Source of the DNA: Methanosarcina siciliae T4/M
GTDB taxonomy: Archaea; Halobacteriota; Methanosarcinia; Methanosarcinales; Methanosarcinaceae
Direction: 5' to 3'
Assembly (NCBI RefSeq): GCF_000970085.1
Contig: NZ_CP009506.1
Coordinates: 1,488,001-1,552,000 of the forward strand
DNA: 64,000 bases
Shown here piece after piece: positions 46,201-54,875 of this stretch. The notes below the pieces were generated by a model. It saw nothing but the letters and a program-made list of their open reading frames with translations. It did no database searches and was not told where the DNA came from. The translations under genes and the position numbers were made by a program. The stretch's first letter is position 1, and every line of letters starts with the position of its first letter.

Positions 46201-48968
46201 CCATTAGCTTCTCTACTTGCTTTTCCACTTATAGCTCTTGTTTCCTCCTTTATTCCGTCAAAAAGGGCAAGAGCCTCATCATACTGTCCAAGCTTGAAAT
46301 ATTCGATTCCGAGTTTGAACTTTGCTTCATCGAGCCTGGACTTTGTTTCTTCCATATCAGGGTTAATTTCAAGCAGTTTGGAGAGGGCATCAACTGCTTC
46401 CTTATGCCTTTCGAGTTCAAGGAAACAAATCGCCCTGCTGTTCAGGGCTGAAAGGTTTTCCGGGTCCTTCTCAAGCAAAGCCTCAAAGGCGTTAAGAGCA
46501 GTTTCGTACTGTCCGGTTTCAAAGAGGCAGATGGCTCTGTATTCAAGGGCATCGGAAAGTTCCGGGTTCAGGCGAAGCGCTGACTCAAAGGCTCTGGCTG
46601 CTTCTTCCTGTCTCTGCAGGTTCTGCAGGGTCAGGCCCTTATAATACCAGGTAATCCCGGAATCCGGGTTTTTCTCAAGTACGCTTTCAAAGGTTTCCAG
46701 GGCAGGGAGGAAGTTTCCGAGCTTCATCTGGGAAAAACCCTTGAGGGTTCCGGCATCTTCATAAGAGGGATCATTTGTAGTGTTCCTTACTATTACTTCA
46801 TCGAAAGCTTTTACTGCAGCCTCGAAACGTTCCAGGTTCAGCAGGGCAAGCCCTTTCCTGTACCAGGCTTCTTTTGATCCGGGCTTTTTGAGCAATACCT
46901 TTTCGAATGCCTGTAGGGCAGTTTCATGCTTCCCGAGCTCCATTGCAAGCTTCCCTTTCCTGCACTGGATCTCCAGTTCCTCCGGATTTTTTGCAGCAAG
47001 CTTTTCAAAGGTCTCCAGGGCTTTTTCCAGTTCTCCGAGTTCCATAAGGGCAACTCCGAGGCTGTAGGCAAGGTCCGGATAATCGGGACTTAGGGATACG
47101 ACTTTTTCAAGGTATTCGAGGGCTTCTTCATTTCTTCCCAGCCTGAGCAGGGAGATGCCCCTGTTGTAAAGGGAGTCAAGGTTTTCGGGGTTTGTTTTGA
47201 GAACTTCGGCAAAGGCTTTTTCGGCTTTTTCGTATTCTTCGGAGGCAAAAAGCAGGAGGCCCATGTTTTTCCAGGCGTCTTCGAAATCCGGCCTGAGTTT
47301 TACTGCTTCTTCGAAAGCTTCCAGGGCTTCTTCGGTTTTTCCAAGCTTTCCGAGCACTATTCCTTTCTTGTTCCAGCCTTTCTCCAGATAAGGGTTCAGG
47401 CGCAGGCCTTCCCTGAAAGCTTCCAGGGCTTCTTCATAACGCTCCAGGGAATAAAGGGCAAAACCTCTGTTCATCCAGCAGATTTCGTCATCGGGTTTCA
47501 GGTCCGTGGCATTTTCAAAAGCTTCCAGGGCAGTTTCGAATTTCCTGCTGTCCAGGAGCAGGAGTCCTTTCTGGAGCCACATGTTATAGTCTTCCGGTTC
47601 CTTTTCCAGGCTTTTCGTAAGGGATTCAAGGGCCTCTTCAAACCGGCCGAGCCCTGTAAGCACGGTGCCCCTGAATTTCTGGGCTTCGGTAAAGTCAGGG
47701 TGGGATTCAAGCAGCCGGTCAAAGGTTTCCAGGGCTTCTTCATATTTCCCGGCTCGGGCAAGCAGGCAGCCCTGCTGGAACCGGGCGTCCGTATTTCCGG
47801 GGTCAAGTTCCGTGACGCGGGCAAAGGACCGGGCAGCTTCCAGAAGGTCCTGAAGTTTCAGAAGAGCAAGTGCCCGGTTGTACCAGATCTCCTCCATGTC
47901 GGGATAGGTTTCGAGCATGGCATCGAAGGTTTCCAGGGCTTCTTCATAGACCTCAAGTTTCATCAGGGCAAAGCACTTGTAATTCCAGGCTTCAAAATAG
48001 GCAGGGTCGAGCCTGATGGCTTCGTCAAAAGCTTCTATCGCTTCATTAAGCCTGAGCAGCTGTACAAGGGCGAACCCTTTCCTGAACCAGGCTTCGCTGT
48101 GTCCGGGGTTTAGCTTCAATACTTTTGAAAAGGTTTTTTCAGCTTCCTCATATCTTGAAAGTTCGCTTAAAAGGATGCCTTTATGGTAGAGGGAAGCTTC
48201 ATTTGCAGGAAATTTCTTTAAAAAGTCCTCGAGGGCTTCCAGAGCCTCTTCTTTCTTCCCGAGGTTTGCAAGGAGGAGGCATTTCTGTTCAAGGGCCGCA
48301 GTATCTTTCGGGCTTTCCCGGATAAGAAAATCAAAACATTCGAGTGCATTTTCGTATTTTTCAAGCCTGGAAAGAATCAGGCCCTTTGCATACCAGGCTT
48401 CCGTATTTCCGGGGCTTATTTCAAGTGCCCGCTCAAAATCTTCCAGGGCTTCTTCGTATCTTTCGGTTTTTCCTGCTACTGTTCCCATTGCACACCAGGC
48501 GTCTGTATACGCGGGCTTGAGTTCCAGGGCTTTTTCAAAACAGAGGATTGAAGCTTCAGCTCTATCTATCTCGGCAAAAGCAAGCCCCATCATATACCAG
48601 ATTTCAGGGGCATCCGGGGCACTTTCAAGGACATTTTCATATGTTTCCAGGGCTTCTTCAAATCTTCCGAGAGCGGCAAGACAGGTTCCCTTTCTGTAGA
48701 GGGCGTCGGAGTTTCCAGGTTGAAGCTGCAGGACTTTATTAAAGGAATCGAGGGCTTCCTGGGTTTTTTCGGTTTCAAGAAGGGCAAGTCCCCTGTAGAA
48801 AAGGGCTTCCTTATGGCCCGGATCTTTATCCAGAATTTTATTGAATGTGTTTATGGCTTTTTCGTACTTTTTGCGTTTAACCAGGTCAAGGCCTCTTTGA
48901 AAGGCTTCATCGTTAGTGATAATAATTCCTCCGATCCCTTTTTTCGTGGTATAATCCTGCAGGCTCAT
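43278..48968 (-). CDS. Giant tetratricopeptide-repeat (TPR) protein
   Basis: 1896 residues built almost entirely of 34-residue TPR units (pattern W/A-x2-K-G-x2-L-x3-G-x-Y-x2-A-x3-F-x2-A-L-x2-x-P). I estimate close to 50 units. It forms a superhelical scaffold for protein binding. No signal peptide or membrane segment, so cytoplasmic. Two interruptions are visible: an acidic insert near 1275-1310 (PEGTGEENRDTGDTEEAPQV) and a tandem EESEI repeat near 1430-1460. No enzymatic domain. Known: long TPR arrays are common in Methanosarcina. Partner unknown. The upstream region holds unusual ACTGAT repeats. Confidence 0.92.
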   Translation of the reverse strand: MSLQDYTTKKGIGGIIITNDEAFQRGLDLVKRKKYEKAINTFNKILDKDPGHKEALFYRGLALLETEKTQEALDSFNKVLQLQPGNSDALYRKGTCLAALGRFEEALETYENVLESAPDAPEIWYMMGLAFAEIDRAEASILCFEKALELKPAYTDAWCAMGTVAGKTERYEEALEDFERALEISPGNTEAWYAKGLILSRLEKYENALECFDFLIRESPKDTAALEQKCLLLANLGKKEEALEALEDFLKKFPANEASLYHKGILLSELSRYEEAEKTFSKVLKLNPGHSEAWFRKGFALVQLLRLNEAIEAFDEAIRLDPAYFEAWNYKCFALMKLEVYEEALETFDAMLETYPDMEEIWYNRALALLKLQDLLEAARSFARVTELDPGNTDARFQQGCLLARAGKYEEALETFDRLLESHPDFTEAQKFRGTVLTGLGRFEEALESLTKSLEKEPEDYNMWLQKGLLLLDSRKFETALEAFENATDLKPDDEICWMNRGFALYSLERYEEALEAFREGLRLNPYLEKGWNKKGIVLGKLGKTEEALEAFEEAVKLRPDFEDAWKNMGLLLFASEEYEKAEKAFAEVLKTNPENLDSLYNRGISLLRLGRNEEALEYLEKVVSLSPDYPDLAYSLGVALMELGELEKALETFEKLAAKNPEELEIQCRKGKLAMELGKHETALQAFEKVLLKKPGSKEAWYRKGLALLNLERFEAAVKAFDEVIVRNTTNDPSYEDAGTLKGFSQMKLGNFLPALETFESVLEKNPDSGITWYYKGLTLQNLQRQEEAARAFESALRLNPELSDALEYRAICLFETGQYETALNAFEALLEKDPENLSALNSRAICFLELERHKEAVDALSKLLEINPDMEETKSRLDEAKFKLGIEYFKLGQYDEALALFDGIKEETRAISGKASREANGEASEDSQKDSPLYWKGLVFIRQEAYEKALEVFSKLTGKDPKFADGWYFIGLSCSKLGKHEEASKALKKVLEIDPAFRNLQDTYYLLGISCFELENFEEALQTFEEALSTAPENSERNPDEAQDIMYKKSLSLLRLGRYAEAESGFKEVLALDPANSEGLAHLSTACFKQGNYKEALEIFERVLSQNPARKTILFRKGLALKIFGKKHEALEAFDLVLKLKPDCTYALDQRGYTLFELEKYEEAVEAFEAALEYSPKKADMQYLRALALFRIGNFKEALQEFEKAFDLGCRKSEIHYYTGLSCFENGDYEGAIKAFDIVLGAGLKEPEILQKRALALFELGKAEEAVSAVNSLLEFSAENLNGEISKDLPEGTGEENRDTGDTEEAPQVVEAQQTAGTPQVNPELLEKFASAQIELGNYEEALLPLEKLIRESLASKKTFYSAGIALMGLGRQEEAFEVFSEILEVYPDFKKAWYGKGLVLFSQERYEEALEAFEQAVMESPYEVAKIEESEIEESEIEESEIEESEIEESEIGESKISDPELEDAWTKIGLVQLKTRRYEDAFETFERILEKNQTDANVWYLCGLVVRGLDQNEEAVEVFEKALELNPALTAALEQKGLALLSLCRYEEARDAFGSALARNPENTDILYNRAVASYKLLDFEEASKDFEKLLLFAPDFPDYTRACYMLGIASIELQDYERALQALALVLEREPAHRDALYNMALVLFNLEEYEEAARTFEQLLEASPEDPESLNYLGLCLLELEDLNEALKAFEKAALFNSKNEEALYNAATTLIKLNRVQESLGYFDRILEIAPENYDAMNYKGVAFCMLEQYREALRAFDNVLKKDPKNIKAVYNVGVVCFKQKLYETAARAFKEALTINPWHEPSLRYLGLSLAKTGDYEDALKAFEKILRINPQDPQSMNYRGVLLGKLERYGEAIKAFDEILSIYPDMADAKEKLEVLKSLENEEESY
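44606..44680 (-). repeat. 15-bp tandem repeat x5 in the TPR gene
   Basis: TTTCCGATTCTTCAA is repeated five times on the plus strand, encoding EESEI units on the coding strand. It is inserted between two TPR units and acts as a length-variable acidic spacer. Confidence 0.9.
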
Positions 48969-49632
48969 TTGAGTGTTATGTTAATGTTTTTCTTTTAACG
49001 CGTAGCATTTTTCGGCATACTACACCATGAAGCTGTACTGTGATGTGCGCCAATATACTTGCACCGATGAAGTGTTACTGATATGTTTTTGCTGTAAATG
49101 TCACTGATTTGTATTGGGGTAAGTGCTATTATCAGTGAACCCACTGATAATAGTTACTGATATAGTCTACTGAGCTGTGTTACCGATAAATATTACTGAT
49201 AAGTGTTAACTTACTGATAAGTGTTAACTTACTGATAAGTATTTACTGATACTACTGATAAGTGCTAAATGATAATTTTTCATTATATCTTATATTTTTA
49301 TATTTTATCTGTATTGTTAATCGTATCTTCTTCATTCGGGCAAGCTGTTAATGGATATCCGAAATTTGCTGTCATTGTAATTTTTATTTAGAACATATTT
49401 TTGTAACATACTATATAAATAATCTGTCAGAAGTGAGAGTGGGAGAAAACTTTTCCAATTGCTTTTTACGAGTTGTTTGCTGAGAATTTAAGTTGTCTCT
49501 TTGAAGACAGTTTTATGTTACGAAATAATATCCAGAATATTGTGAAATAATGCCTGAAATAACTTCTAATGCCTAAAATAACCTCTAAGCCTGAAATAAA
49601 CTCTAAAAGGATATTCTGGATCAGAATTTCTT
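48969..49632. other. Upstream region of the TPR gene, repeat-rich then AT-rich
   Basis: The left half is dominated by ACTGAT-based repeats (49070-49275). The right half is AT-rich and contains repeats of CCTAAAATAA/CCTGAAATAA near 49550-49605. No gene is seen on either strand. Confidence 0.4.
49070..49275. repeat. Array of ACTGATAAGT-type short repeats
   Basis: TTACTGAT or a close variant occurs more than ten times in 200 bases, including a tandem 18-bp unit TTACTGATAAGTGTTAAC (about 49193-49229). It lies 100-300 bases upstream of the TPR gene start and could be a multi-site operator or an unstable satellite. Confidence 0.65.
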
Positions 49633-50157
49633 TTAAAAATTCTCTTCAAGGGCTTTTTTGATGTTTTTGCAGGCTTCTTTATTGTAACAGACAAGTAAAA
49701 CGGTTTCAGGCAGTTCATTCTCCTGTAGAAACGCCTTTACCTGTGCAACTGCAATCCCTGCTGCTCTTTCGGAAGGAAAGCCGTATGCTCCTGTGCTGAT
49801 GGCCGGGAAAGCTATTGTTTTTATCCCGTATTTCCTGGCGAGTTCGAGGCTCTTCCTGTAGCAGGAAGCCAGAAGTTCGTCCTCTCCTCTTACGCCTTCA
49901 TGCCACATTGGACCAACGGTATGGATAACGTATTTTGCAGGTAGGAGGTATCCTTTTGTAATCTTTGCTTCTCCTGTGGGGCAGCCGTTCAGAGTCCTGC
50001 ACTCTGCCAGTAAGCTGGGCCCTGCAGCCATGTGGATAGCTCCGTCCACACCTCCTCCTCCGAGAAGTGTATTGTTTGCAGCGTTTACAATTGCATCAAC
50101 TTTCAGTTCTGTAATATCACTTTCAATTATCCCGATTCTTTCTGAAATTTCTGGCAT
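49633..50157 (-). CDS. Macro-domain protein (ADP-ribose-binding, O-acetyl-ADP-ribose deacetylase-like)
   Basis: 174 residues, single macro domain. VDAIVNAANNTLLGGGGVDG (about 21-40) is the ribose/adenine-binding core with the AAN and GGGVD motifs of the MacroD/YmdB group. AISTGAYGFPSERAAGIAV supplies the phosphate-binding loop; IHTVGPMW is also conserved. Known: this group removes mono-ADP-ribose from proteins or deacetylates O-acetyl-ADP-ribose. GGAG lies 8 bases before the ATG. Stand-alone; no ADP-ribosyltransferase partner nearby. Confidence 0.9.
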   Translation of the reverse strand: MPEISERIGIIESDITELKVDAIVNAANNTLLGGGGVDGAIHMAAGPSLLAECRTLNGCPTGEAKITKGYLLPAKYVIHTVGPMWHEGVRGEDELLASCYRKSLELARKYGIKTIAFPAISTGAYGFPSERAAGIAVAQVKAFLQENELPETVLLVCYNKEACKNIKKALEENF

Positions 50158-50499
50158 TTTAAGGCTCCTTTTTCGGCTTTTTCTTTCGAGTTTCTTTTTA
50201 CATGGTTTCTGCGGGTCTATGTTTCTTTATTTCGTTGCCCAAACAATGATATAGCATAAAACAGAGATTATACTGGTCAATTCTGACCTGGGGATTCCAT
50301 TGTCCTGGTAGTGATGTCTCCTGCCCGGACAGCTCTAAAAACTTTTTGTGCCTCAAAGGGTCACTGAGGCGATTCTGATAAGAGTCTGATTCGAGAGTTC
50401 AAATAAATTCCAGGAACTCAAATCTTAAGCATTTTAATGAATAAAACGGCTCGTATAGAATTTTTAATTTTGTAATTGAATATTTGGGGAAAATCGAAG
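50158..50499. other. Divergent promoter region between macro-domain gene and mtaA
   Basis: The hairpin GCCTCA (50350-50355)/TGAGGC (50365-50370) precedes a repeated GATTCTGATAAGAGTCTGATTCG-like element (two half-sites, 50371-50393). These are candidate regulatory sites in the mtaA leader. AAT-rich TATA-like sequence near 50437-50447 would place the mtaA start about 30 bases before the gene. Confidence 0.3.
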
Positions 50500-51519
50500 A
50501 TGAGTGATATGACACTTAAGGAGAGGCTAATAAATGCCCTCGAGGGAAAGACAGTTGACAAAGTGCCTGTTTGTTCGGTGACCCAGACCGGGATCGTGGA
50601 ACTGATGGATGAAGTCGGGGCTCCCTGGCCTGAAGCTCACTCTGACGCCGGGCTTATGGCAAAGCTGGCAATTGCAAATCATGAACTGAGCGGGCTTGAA
50701 GCTGTAAGGGTTCCTTACTGCCTGACCGTGCTTGCCCAGGCCATGGGCTGTGAGGTCAACATGGGTACCAAGAACAGGCAGCCTTCGGTTACTGCGCATC
50801 CTTATCCCAAGGATCTGGGGGGCCTGAAAATGCCCGATAATTTGCTGGGAACGGGCAGAATTCCTGTTGTGCTTGAAGCCATAAAGATTATCAAAGAAAA
50901 AGTAGGTCCCGATGTCCCGGTGATCGGGGGTATGGAAGGGCCGGTAACCCTTGCCTCGGATCTCTCAAGTGTAAAATCCTTTATGAAATGGTCCATTAAA
51001 AAACCTGACCTTTTCGAACAGATTCTGGATTTCGCAGCCGAGGCCACGGTAGTCTATGCAAATGCCATGGTTGAAGCGGGAGCTGACATAATTTCTGTTG
51101 CAGACCCGGTTGCGTCTCCTGACCTCATGAGTCCTGATACTTTCAAAACCGAACTGGAACCGCGACTGCAGAAGTTTTCCTCCGGCGTGAGCAGCGTAAC
51201 TGTCCTTCACGTCTGCGGAAATGTGAACCCTATCCTCGACTATATGGCAGATTGCGGCTTTGAAGGGCTCAGTGTCGAGGAAAAGATTGGCAGTGTAAAG
51301 AAGGCAAAGGAAGTCCTCGGAACCCGGTCAAGGCTGGTAGGGAATATCTCAAGCCCCTTCACTCTGCTCCCCGGCCCTGTTGAGAAGATCAAGGCCGAAT
51401 CCAGGCAGGCTCTTGAAGACGGCGTCGATGTACTTGCCCCGGGATGCGGGATTGCTCCTATGACTCCGGTTGCCAACATCAAAGCAATGGTCGAAGCAAG
51501 AGACGAGTATTACGCTTGA
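50500..51519 (+). CDS. mtaA: Methylcobamide:coenzyme M methyltransferase MtaA
   Basis: 339 residues from ATG 50500 (a TTG at 50476 adds eight unsupported residues). UroD-fold enzyme that moves the methyl group from the corrinoid protein MtaC to coenzyme M in methanol methanogenesis. The zinc ligands appear as His237-x-Cys239 (HVCGN) and Cys316 (APGCGIAP), the numbering known for MtaA, which also supports the start. Cytoplasmic. It faces mtaCB tail to tail with a 247-base gap. MtbA (methylamine) and MtsA paralogues are similar, but the mtaBC neighbours favour MtaA. Confidence 0.9.
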   Translation: MSDMTLKERLINALEGKTVDKVPVCSVTQTGIVELMDEVGAPWPEAHSDAGLMAKLAIANHELSGLEAVRVPYCLTVLAQAMGCEVNMGTKNRQPSVTAHPYPKDLGGLKMPDNLLGTGRIPVVLEAIKIIKEKVGPDVPVIGGMEGPVTLASDLSSVKSFMKWSIKKPDLFEQILDFAAEATVVYANAMVEAGADIISVADPVASPDLMSPDTFKTELEPRLQKFSSGVSSVTVLHVCGNVNPILDYMADCGFEGLSVEEKIGSVKKAKEVLGTRSRLVGNISSPFTLLPGPVEKIKAESRQALEDGVDVLAPGCGIAPMTPVANIKAMVEARDEYYA

Positions 51520-51766
51520 AGAGCCCGAAAAATAGAAATATATTTTTTAAATTTTTACTTTCCAATTTTACTATCTACTTTTTAATTTTTAAGTTTAGTT
51601 AGACAAAATAGTGGAGAGTTTGTGTTTACCTGTGAAGCTAAATGTGGTTTTCGGGCTTAAGGATAGTATTCTTTCAGCTCTCGGAAAATTCTCAAAAATC
51701 CGAATATTTAAAAAAGCCTGAATGTTGAAGATTGCTAAAAAATAAAAAAAGGAAGAACAGGCCCAT

Positions 51767-53152
51767 TTAGAGGCCGTAGTTCTCCGGCAGGAAGACTTTG
51801 ACTTCCTTCTTATATTTGTCCAGGCAGTCGCTCATGAACTTGTCCTTGTCGTCTGTGAGGCCCTCAAAAGCAGCTTTTGCATCTGCAAGGGCTTTGGCTT
51901 CGAACCTGGAGAGTTCAAGTTTGCCGTTTGCACCTTCTTCGACGATCGCGATAGACTCGAGTGCTGCGTTCTTGGCACGGAGGTAAATATCGTTTCCATC
52001 CTTAGCTATCGCTTCTCCTACTCTGTAAGCGTTCTGATAGGCGAGAACATATCCCTGGGGGTCTCTGTACATATCCGAAGCTGCGAACATATCTCTCAGA
52101 ATTTTTTCATTACCTGAATCAAGAGCTACATTCATCAGAGCACAGTCGTATGCAAGAGTCTCGGACCAGCACTGAACCGTGGTACCGCCGAATTCACCGT
52201 GGTATTCAACGGACTCGTTGGACCAGAGGTCACAGCACTGCATGGTCAGGTTACCCATCAGGTCAGAGTGGGCACAGGTTGAGGTCTTACCTTCCTGAGC
52301 CATCGGGACACCTGCAATGGACTTGACAATGGTGTTTTCGTATCCGCAGTCCTTTCCAGGACCAATTGCGCCGGCTTCATACGCAACCAGGGTCCTGGGG
52401 GCAGAGATTGCTCTTGCAATAATTGCGATGCTGTGGGCAAGGTTCTTGTCAAGCAGGCCTCCTGCGATGAACATCGCGGTGTTTGCCTGGGCACAGTCTG
52501 TGTCACCGGCTGCAACAGTGCCGGTCTTCTTTGCAATGTCGGCAATGTCGGACCAGATCATTTCCATGTCCATGCTGCCGAGCATACCGATACCGTAAAG
52601 GACTCCTGCCATATCGTTTCTGAGAATCGCATAGTCAAAGACTTCTTTGCCACCCATTGATTCTACAGAAAGCAAGTCTGCGCCGTTCTGGGCACATTGT
52701 TCAAAGGCTTCTATAAAGGTGTTGTACTTATCTCCCCTGAGCTGGAGGAAGTCTCTGCTTTCACGGATATCACCGATTGTGTGGCGAAGGGCGCACTTTA
52801 TGCCATACTCGTCATGGTAATCTTCCATGATGGTTTTCTGGGCATGGGCAACGGCTGCTCCCCAGTCTGGGTTGTTTGACATCTGCTGGACGTGTTCGGT
52901 TTCGAGCACGACAGAGGGGGCTCCGATCTGGACCATCCTTGCCATAATGTCAGTGGTGATCCTTTCGTATTCTTTTATGAGTTTTTCCTTGGATGCGCCT
53001 GCTTCAGGCCTTGGAGCATAGTTCACTTCAGGGGTTGTGTAGCCAGCACCGATTTCAAGCCCGAGTCCTGCTTTGACAGGTTTTGTAGCTTTTCCGAAGA
53101 CCATCTCGTCTGCTGAAGAATAAGCCATCTTAGTACATCTTGTTACTGCCAT
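51767..53152 (-). CDS. mtaB: Methanol:corrinoid methyltransferase MtaB
   Basis: 461 residues, the standard length. Zn enzyme that cleaves the C-O bond of methanol and methylates Co(I) of MtaC. The zinc ligands Glu164 (LLSVESMGGKE), Cys220 (GDTDCAQAN) and Cys269 (GPGKDCGYEN) fall at exactly the positions known for M. barkeri MtaB. GAGGAGGTTGAG stands just before the ATG. It lies 13 bases after mtaC, forming the mtaCB operon. No in-frame TAG, as expected since MtaB, unlike MtmB/MtbB/MttB, does not use pyrrolysine. Confidence 0.95.
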   Translation of the reverse strand: MAVTRCTKMAYSSADEMVFGKATKPVKAGLGLEIGAGYTTPEVNYAPRPEAGASKEKLIKEYERITTDIMARMVQIGAPSVVLETEHVQQMSNNPDWGAAVAHAQKTIMEDYHDEYGIKCALRHTIGDIRESRDFLQLRGDKYNTFIEAFEQCAQNGADLLSVESMGGKEVFDYAILRNDMAGVLYGIGMLGSMDMEMIWSDIADIAKKTGTVAAGDTDCAQANTAMFIAGGLLDKNLAHSIAIIARAISAPRTLVAYEAGAIGPGKDCGYENTIVKSIAGVPMAQEGKTSTCAHSDLMGNLTMQCCDLWSNESVEYHGEFGGTTVQCWSETLAYDCALMNVALDSGNEKILRDMFAASDMYRDPQGYVLAYQNAYRVGEAIAKDGNDIYLRAKNAALESIAIVEEGANGKLELSRFEAKALADAKAAFEGLTDDKDKFMSDCLDKYKKEVKVFLPENYGL

Positions 53153-53165
53153 TTACTCAACCTCC

Positions 53166-53948
53166 TCAGTGTTTGTGGAATTTCTCCCTCAGCTTTACAA
53201 TATTGTCCCCATGTTCCTTGATGAAATCAGCCATTTTCGGGGCATCCGATGCTTCTTCACCATACACGCCGAGCTCATACTGGGACACAAAGTCCTGGTT
53301 TACAGCTCCCCCGCCGCATGCGAAGGGAATCCTGTAGCCTTTCTCCATTAGCTTGTCATTGATCTCTTTGAAGGCATACATGGTTGTGGTCATGAGAGCC
53401 GTACCTGTCAGCATCAGTGGGCTTTCCTTTTCCACGGACTCTATGACTTCGTCGACAGGGACATCTCTTCCGAGGTCAATCACATCGTAGCCGTTTGCTC
53501 TTAGCAGTGCAACCACAATGTTCTTGCCTATGTCGTGGACGTCACCTTCTGCCACGTGGCAGACGACTTTGCCCTTGACTTCAGGAGCTTTCCCGGCTTT
53601 TTGCTTAAGGAATTCTATACCTTCCAGCATGGCGTCAGCAGACATCATGACATTTGGCAGGAAAATAACTCCATCATCGTAAAGCTTGGAGACTACGCCC
53701 ATTCCTACCATTAAGGAATCATTGATGAGGGCCATCGGGTCCTTTCCAGAGTCGATAGCTTTCTGCAGTCCTTCTACAACGTCATCTTCTTCTCCCTCGA
53801 AGATGGCTTTTGCAACCGGATATATTAAAGAGTCTTTTGGATAGAGCTCTTCTGCGGCCTCTTCCGGTGTCATTTCCTTTTCCATTTGAACGTTGTAACG
53901 AACCAGAATACCACTGGGGTCTATATCTATCAAATACTTAACCTCCAT
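53166..53948 (-). CDS. mtaC: Methanol corrinoid protein MtaC
   Basis: 260 residues from ATG 53948. The N-terminal helical cap domain (about 25-110) and Rossmann-like B12 domain carry EGDVHDIGKNI; His138 is the axial cobalt ligand (His136 in M. barkeri). Downstream motifs VMLTGTALMTTT-type and FACGGGAVN bind the nucleotide tail. It carries the methyl group from MtaB to MtaA. Start issue: the strong ribosome site GGAGG lies inside codons 1-3, 8 bases before a TTG at 53933 (LIDIDPSG), so translation may really begin there. First gene of mtaCB, with a long leader. Confidence 0.95.
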   Translation of the reverse strand: MEVKYLIDIDPSGILVRYNVQMEKEMTPEEAAEELYPKDSLIYPVAKAIFEGEEDDVVEGLQKAIDSGKDPMALINDSLMVGMGVVSKLYDDGVIFLPNVMMSADAMLEGIEFLKQKAGKAPEVKGKVVCHVAEGDVHDIGKNIVVALLRANGYDVIDLGRDVPVDEVIESVEKESPLMLTGTALMTTTMYAFKEINDKLMEKGYRIPFACGGGAVNQDFVSQYELGVYGEEASDAPKMADFIKEHGDNIVKLREKFHKH

Positions 53949-54200
53949 TTAGCATTTGAGGAGCAAATATCCCTCGTCATTTGCAGGAATTTCTGTTTAT
54001 TTTTAGAGGGCCAAAGCCGAGTTGAAAATAAAATCTCCGCTACCTAGAACTTAATAAGGTTTTAATGCCCTACTATTCTCCATTCTTAGACATTAACAAC
54101 TATTCAATGTCTAACTGGATATAAATTCCCAATTTCTTCCCAATTTCTTAAAGGGACTTCTAACTCCCCTTAATTTAATTGGGATTCGCCATATATAAAA
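53949..54200 (-). promoter_or_regulatory. mtaCB promoter and long 5' leader with hairpin
   Basis: A minus-strand TATA box TTTTATATAT (54191-54200) puts the start near 54165, giving a leader of about 215 bases before mtaC. The leader contains a perfect hairpin TTAGACATT (54086-54094)/AATGTCTAA (54106-54114). Known: mtaCB transcripts of Methanosarcina have long untranslated leaders and are regulated by Msr proteins. The start site here is inferred from the TATA box only. Confidence 0.45.
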
Positions 54201-54639
54201 TTCACTGAGCCATCTAAAGGTTCTATGCATGTTCTCTGCTTGCAATTAATGTTTCTTCTCTTGTTTTCGTACTCTTCTTTTATTGCAAGAACCTGGGTTT
54301 TTCCTGAAAAATTGTAATTTTGGGTGTAATTTTGTAGTAAAAATAATCTACTATATGATGAAAAAATTTCTAAAATATAAGATTTAATATTATTAGTTGA
54401 CTTTTTAATAACAATTTTAATGTTATTTTTCCTTAATCTTCTTTATTTATTTTGATTTTATGTACTTTTTCTGATAATTGTTTTATCGATCCTTTTTGGA
54501 ATAATTTATCGAAATGTATTTATTCAAGTACTGCATCAAGGTATCTCCCTGATCTTAAGTGATCAGATGGCAGTGTTCATGTGGATTTACAGCAAAAATT
54601 TCTTTTGCAAAACGTCTGTATGGAAAAAAAACTGTTCGA
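54201..54639. other. AT-rich intergenic region before rRNA promoters
   Basis: Very AT-rich from 54300 to 54540, with no gene. Several short frames overlap the rRNA promoters and are not supported. Confidence 0.35.
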
Positions 54640-54701
54640 CAAGAATCTTTATATATAAGAACTGTCTTGTATGTATCCCTCACACAAATCGAATGTGTGA
54701 G
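54640..54701 (+). promoter_or_regulatory. rRNA promoter P1 with start-proximal hairpin
   Basis: TTTATATATA (54648-54657) is followed by GAACTGTCTTGTATGTATCC and the hairpin CTCACACA (54679-54686)/TGTGTGAG (54694-54701). The same arrangement recurs at 54821. The predicted start lies about 25 bases after the TATA box, directly before the hairpin. Confidence 0.65.
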
Positions 54702-54814
54702 TCGAGTGCATCTGTTTCGATTTCAACACTCGAAATGCCAAAATCTTTCCCTGATCCAAACAAGAAGGTCTTCTGTTTCGGATCTTTGTAAATATTAACA
54801 CAAAGATGCAAAAT

Positions 54815-54875
54815 ACAAAGGTATATATATGAGAACCGTCTTGTATGTATCCCTCACACAATGCGGTTGTGTGGG
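54815..54875 (+). promoter_or_regulatory. rRNA promoter P2 with start-proximal hairpin
   Basis: GTATATATAT (54821-54830) is followed by GAACCGTCTTGTATGTATCC and a hairpin CACACA/TGTGTG (54855-54872). The 29-base core is nearly identical to P1, 174 bases upstream, so P2 arose by duplication. Confidence 0.65.

Noticed and set aside
44251..48998. Plus-strand and alternative minus-strand ORFs across the TPR gene
   Set aside because: Shadow frames of a repetitive, biased coding sequence; no ribosome sites or recognisable products.
51767..53152. Possible pyrrolysine methyltransferase (MtmB/MtbB/MttB type) in the methyltransferase locus
   Set aside because: The zinc ligands Glu164, Cys220 and Cys269 identify MtaB, which has no in-frame TAG.
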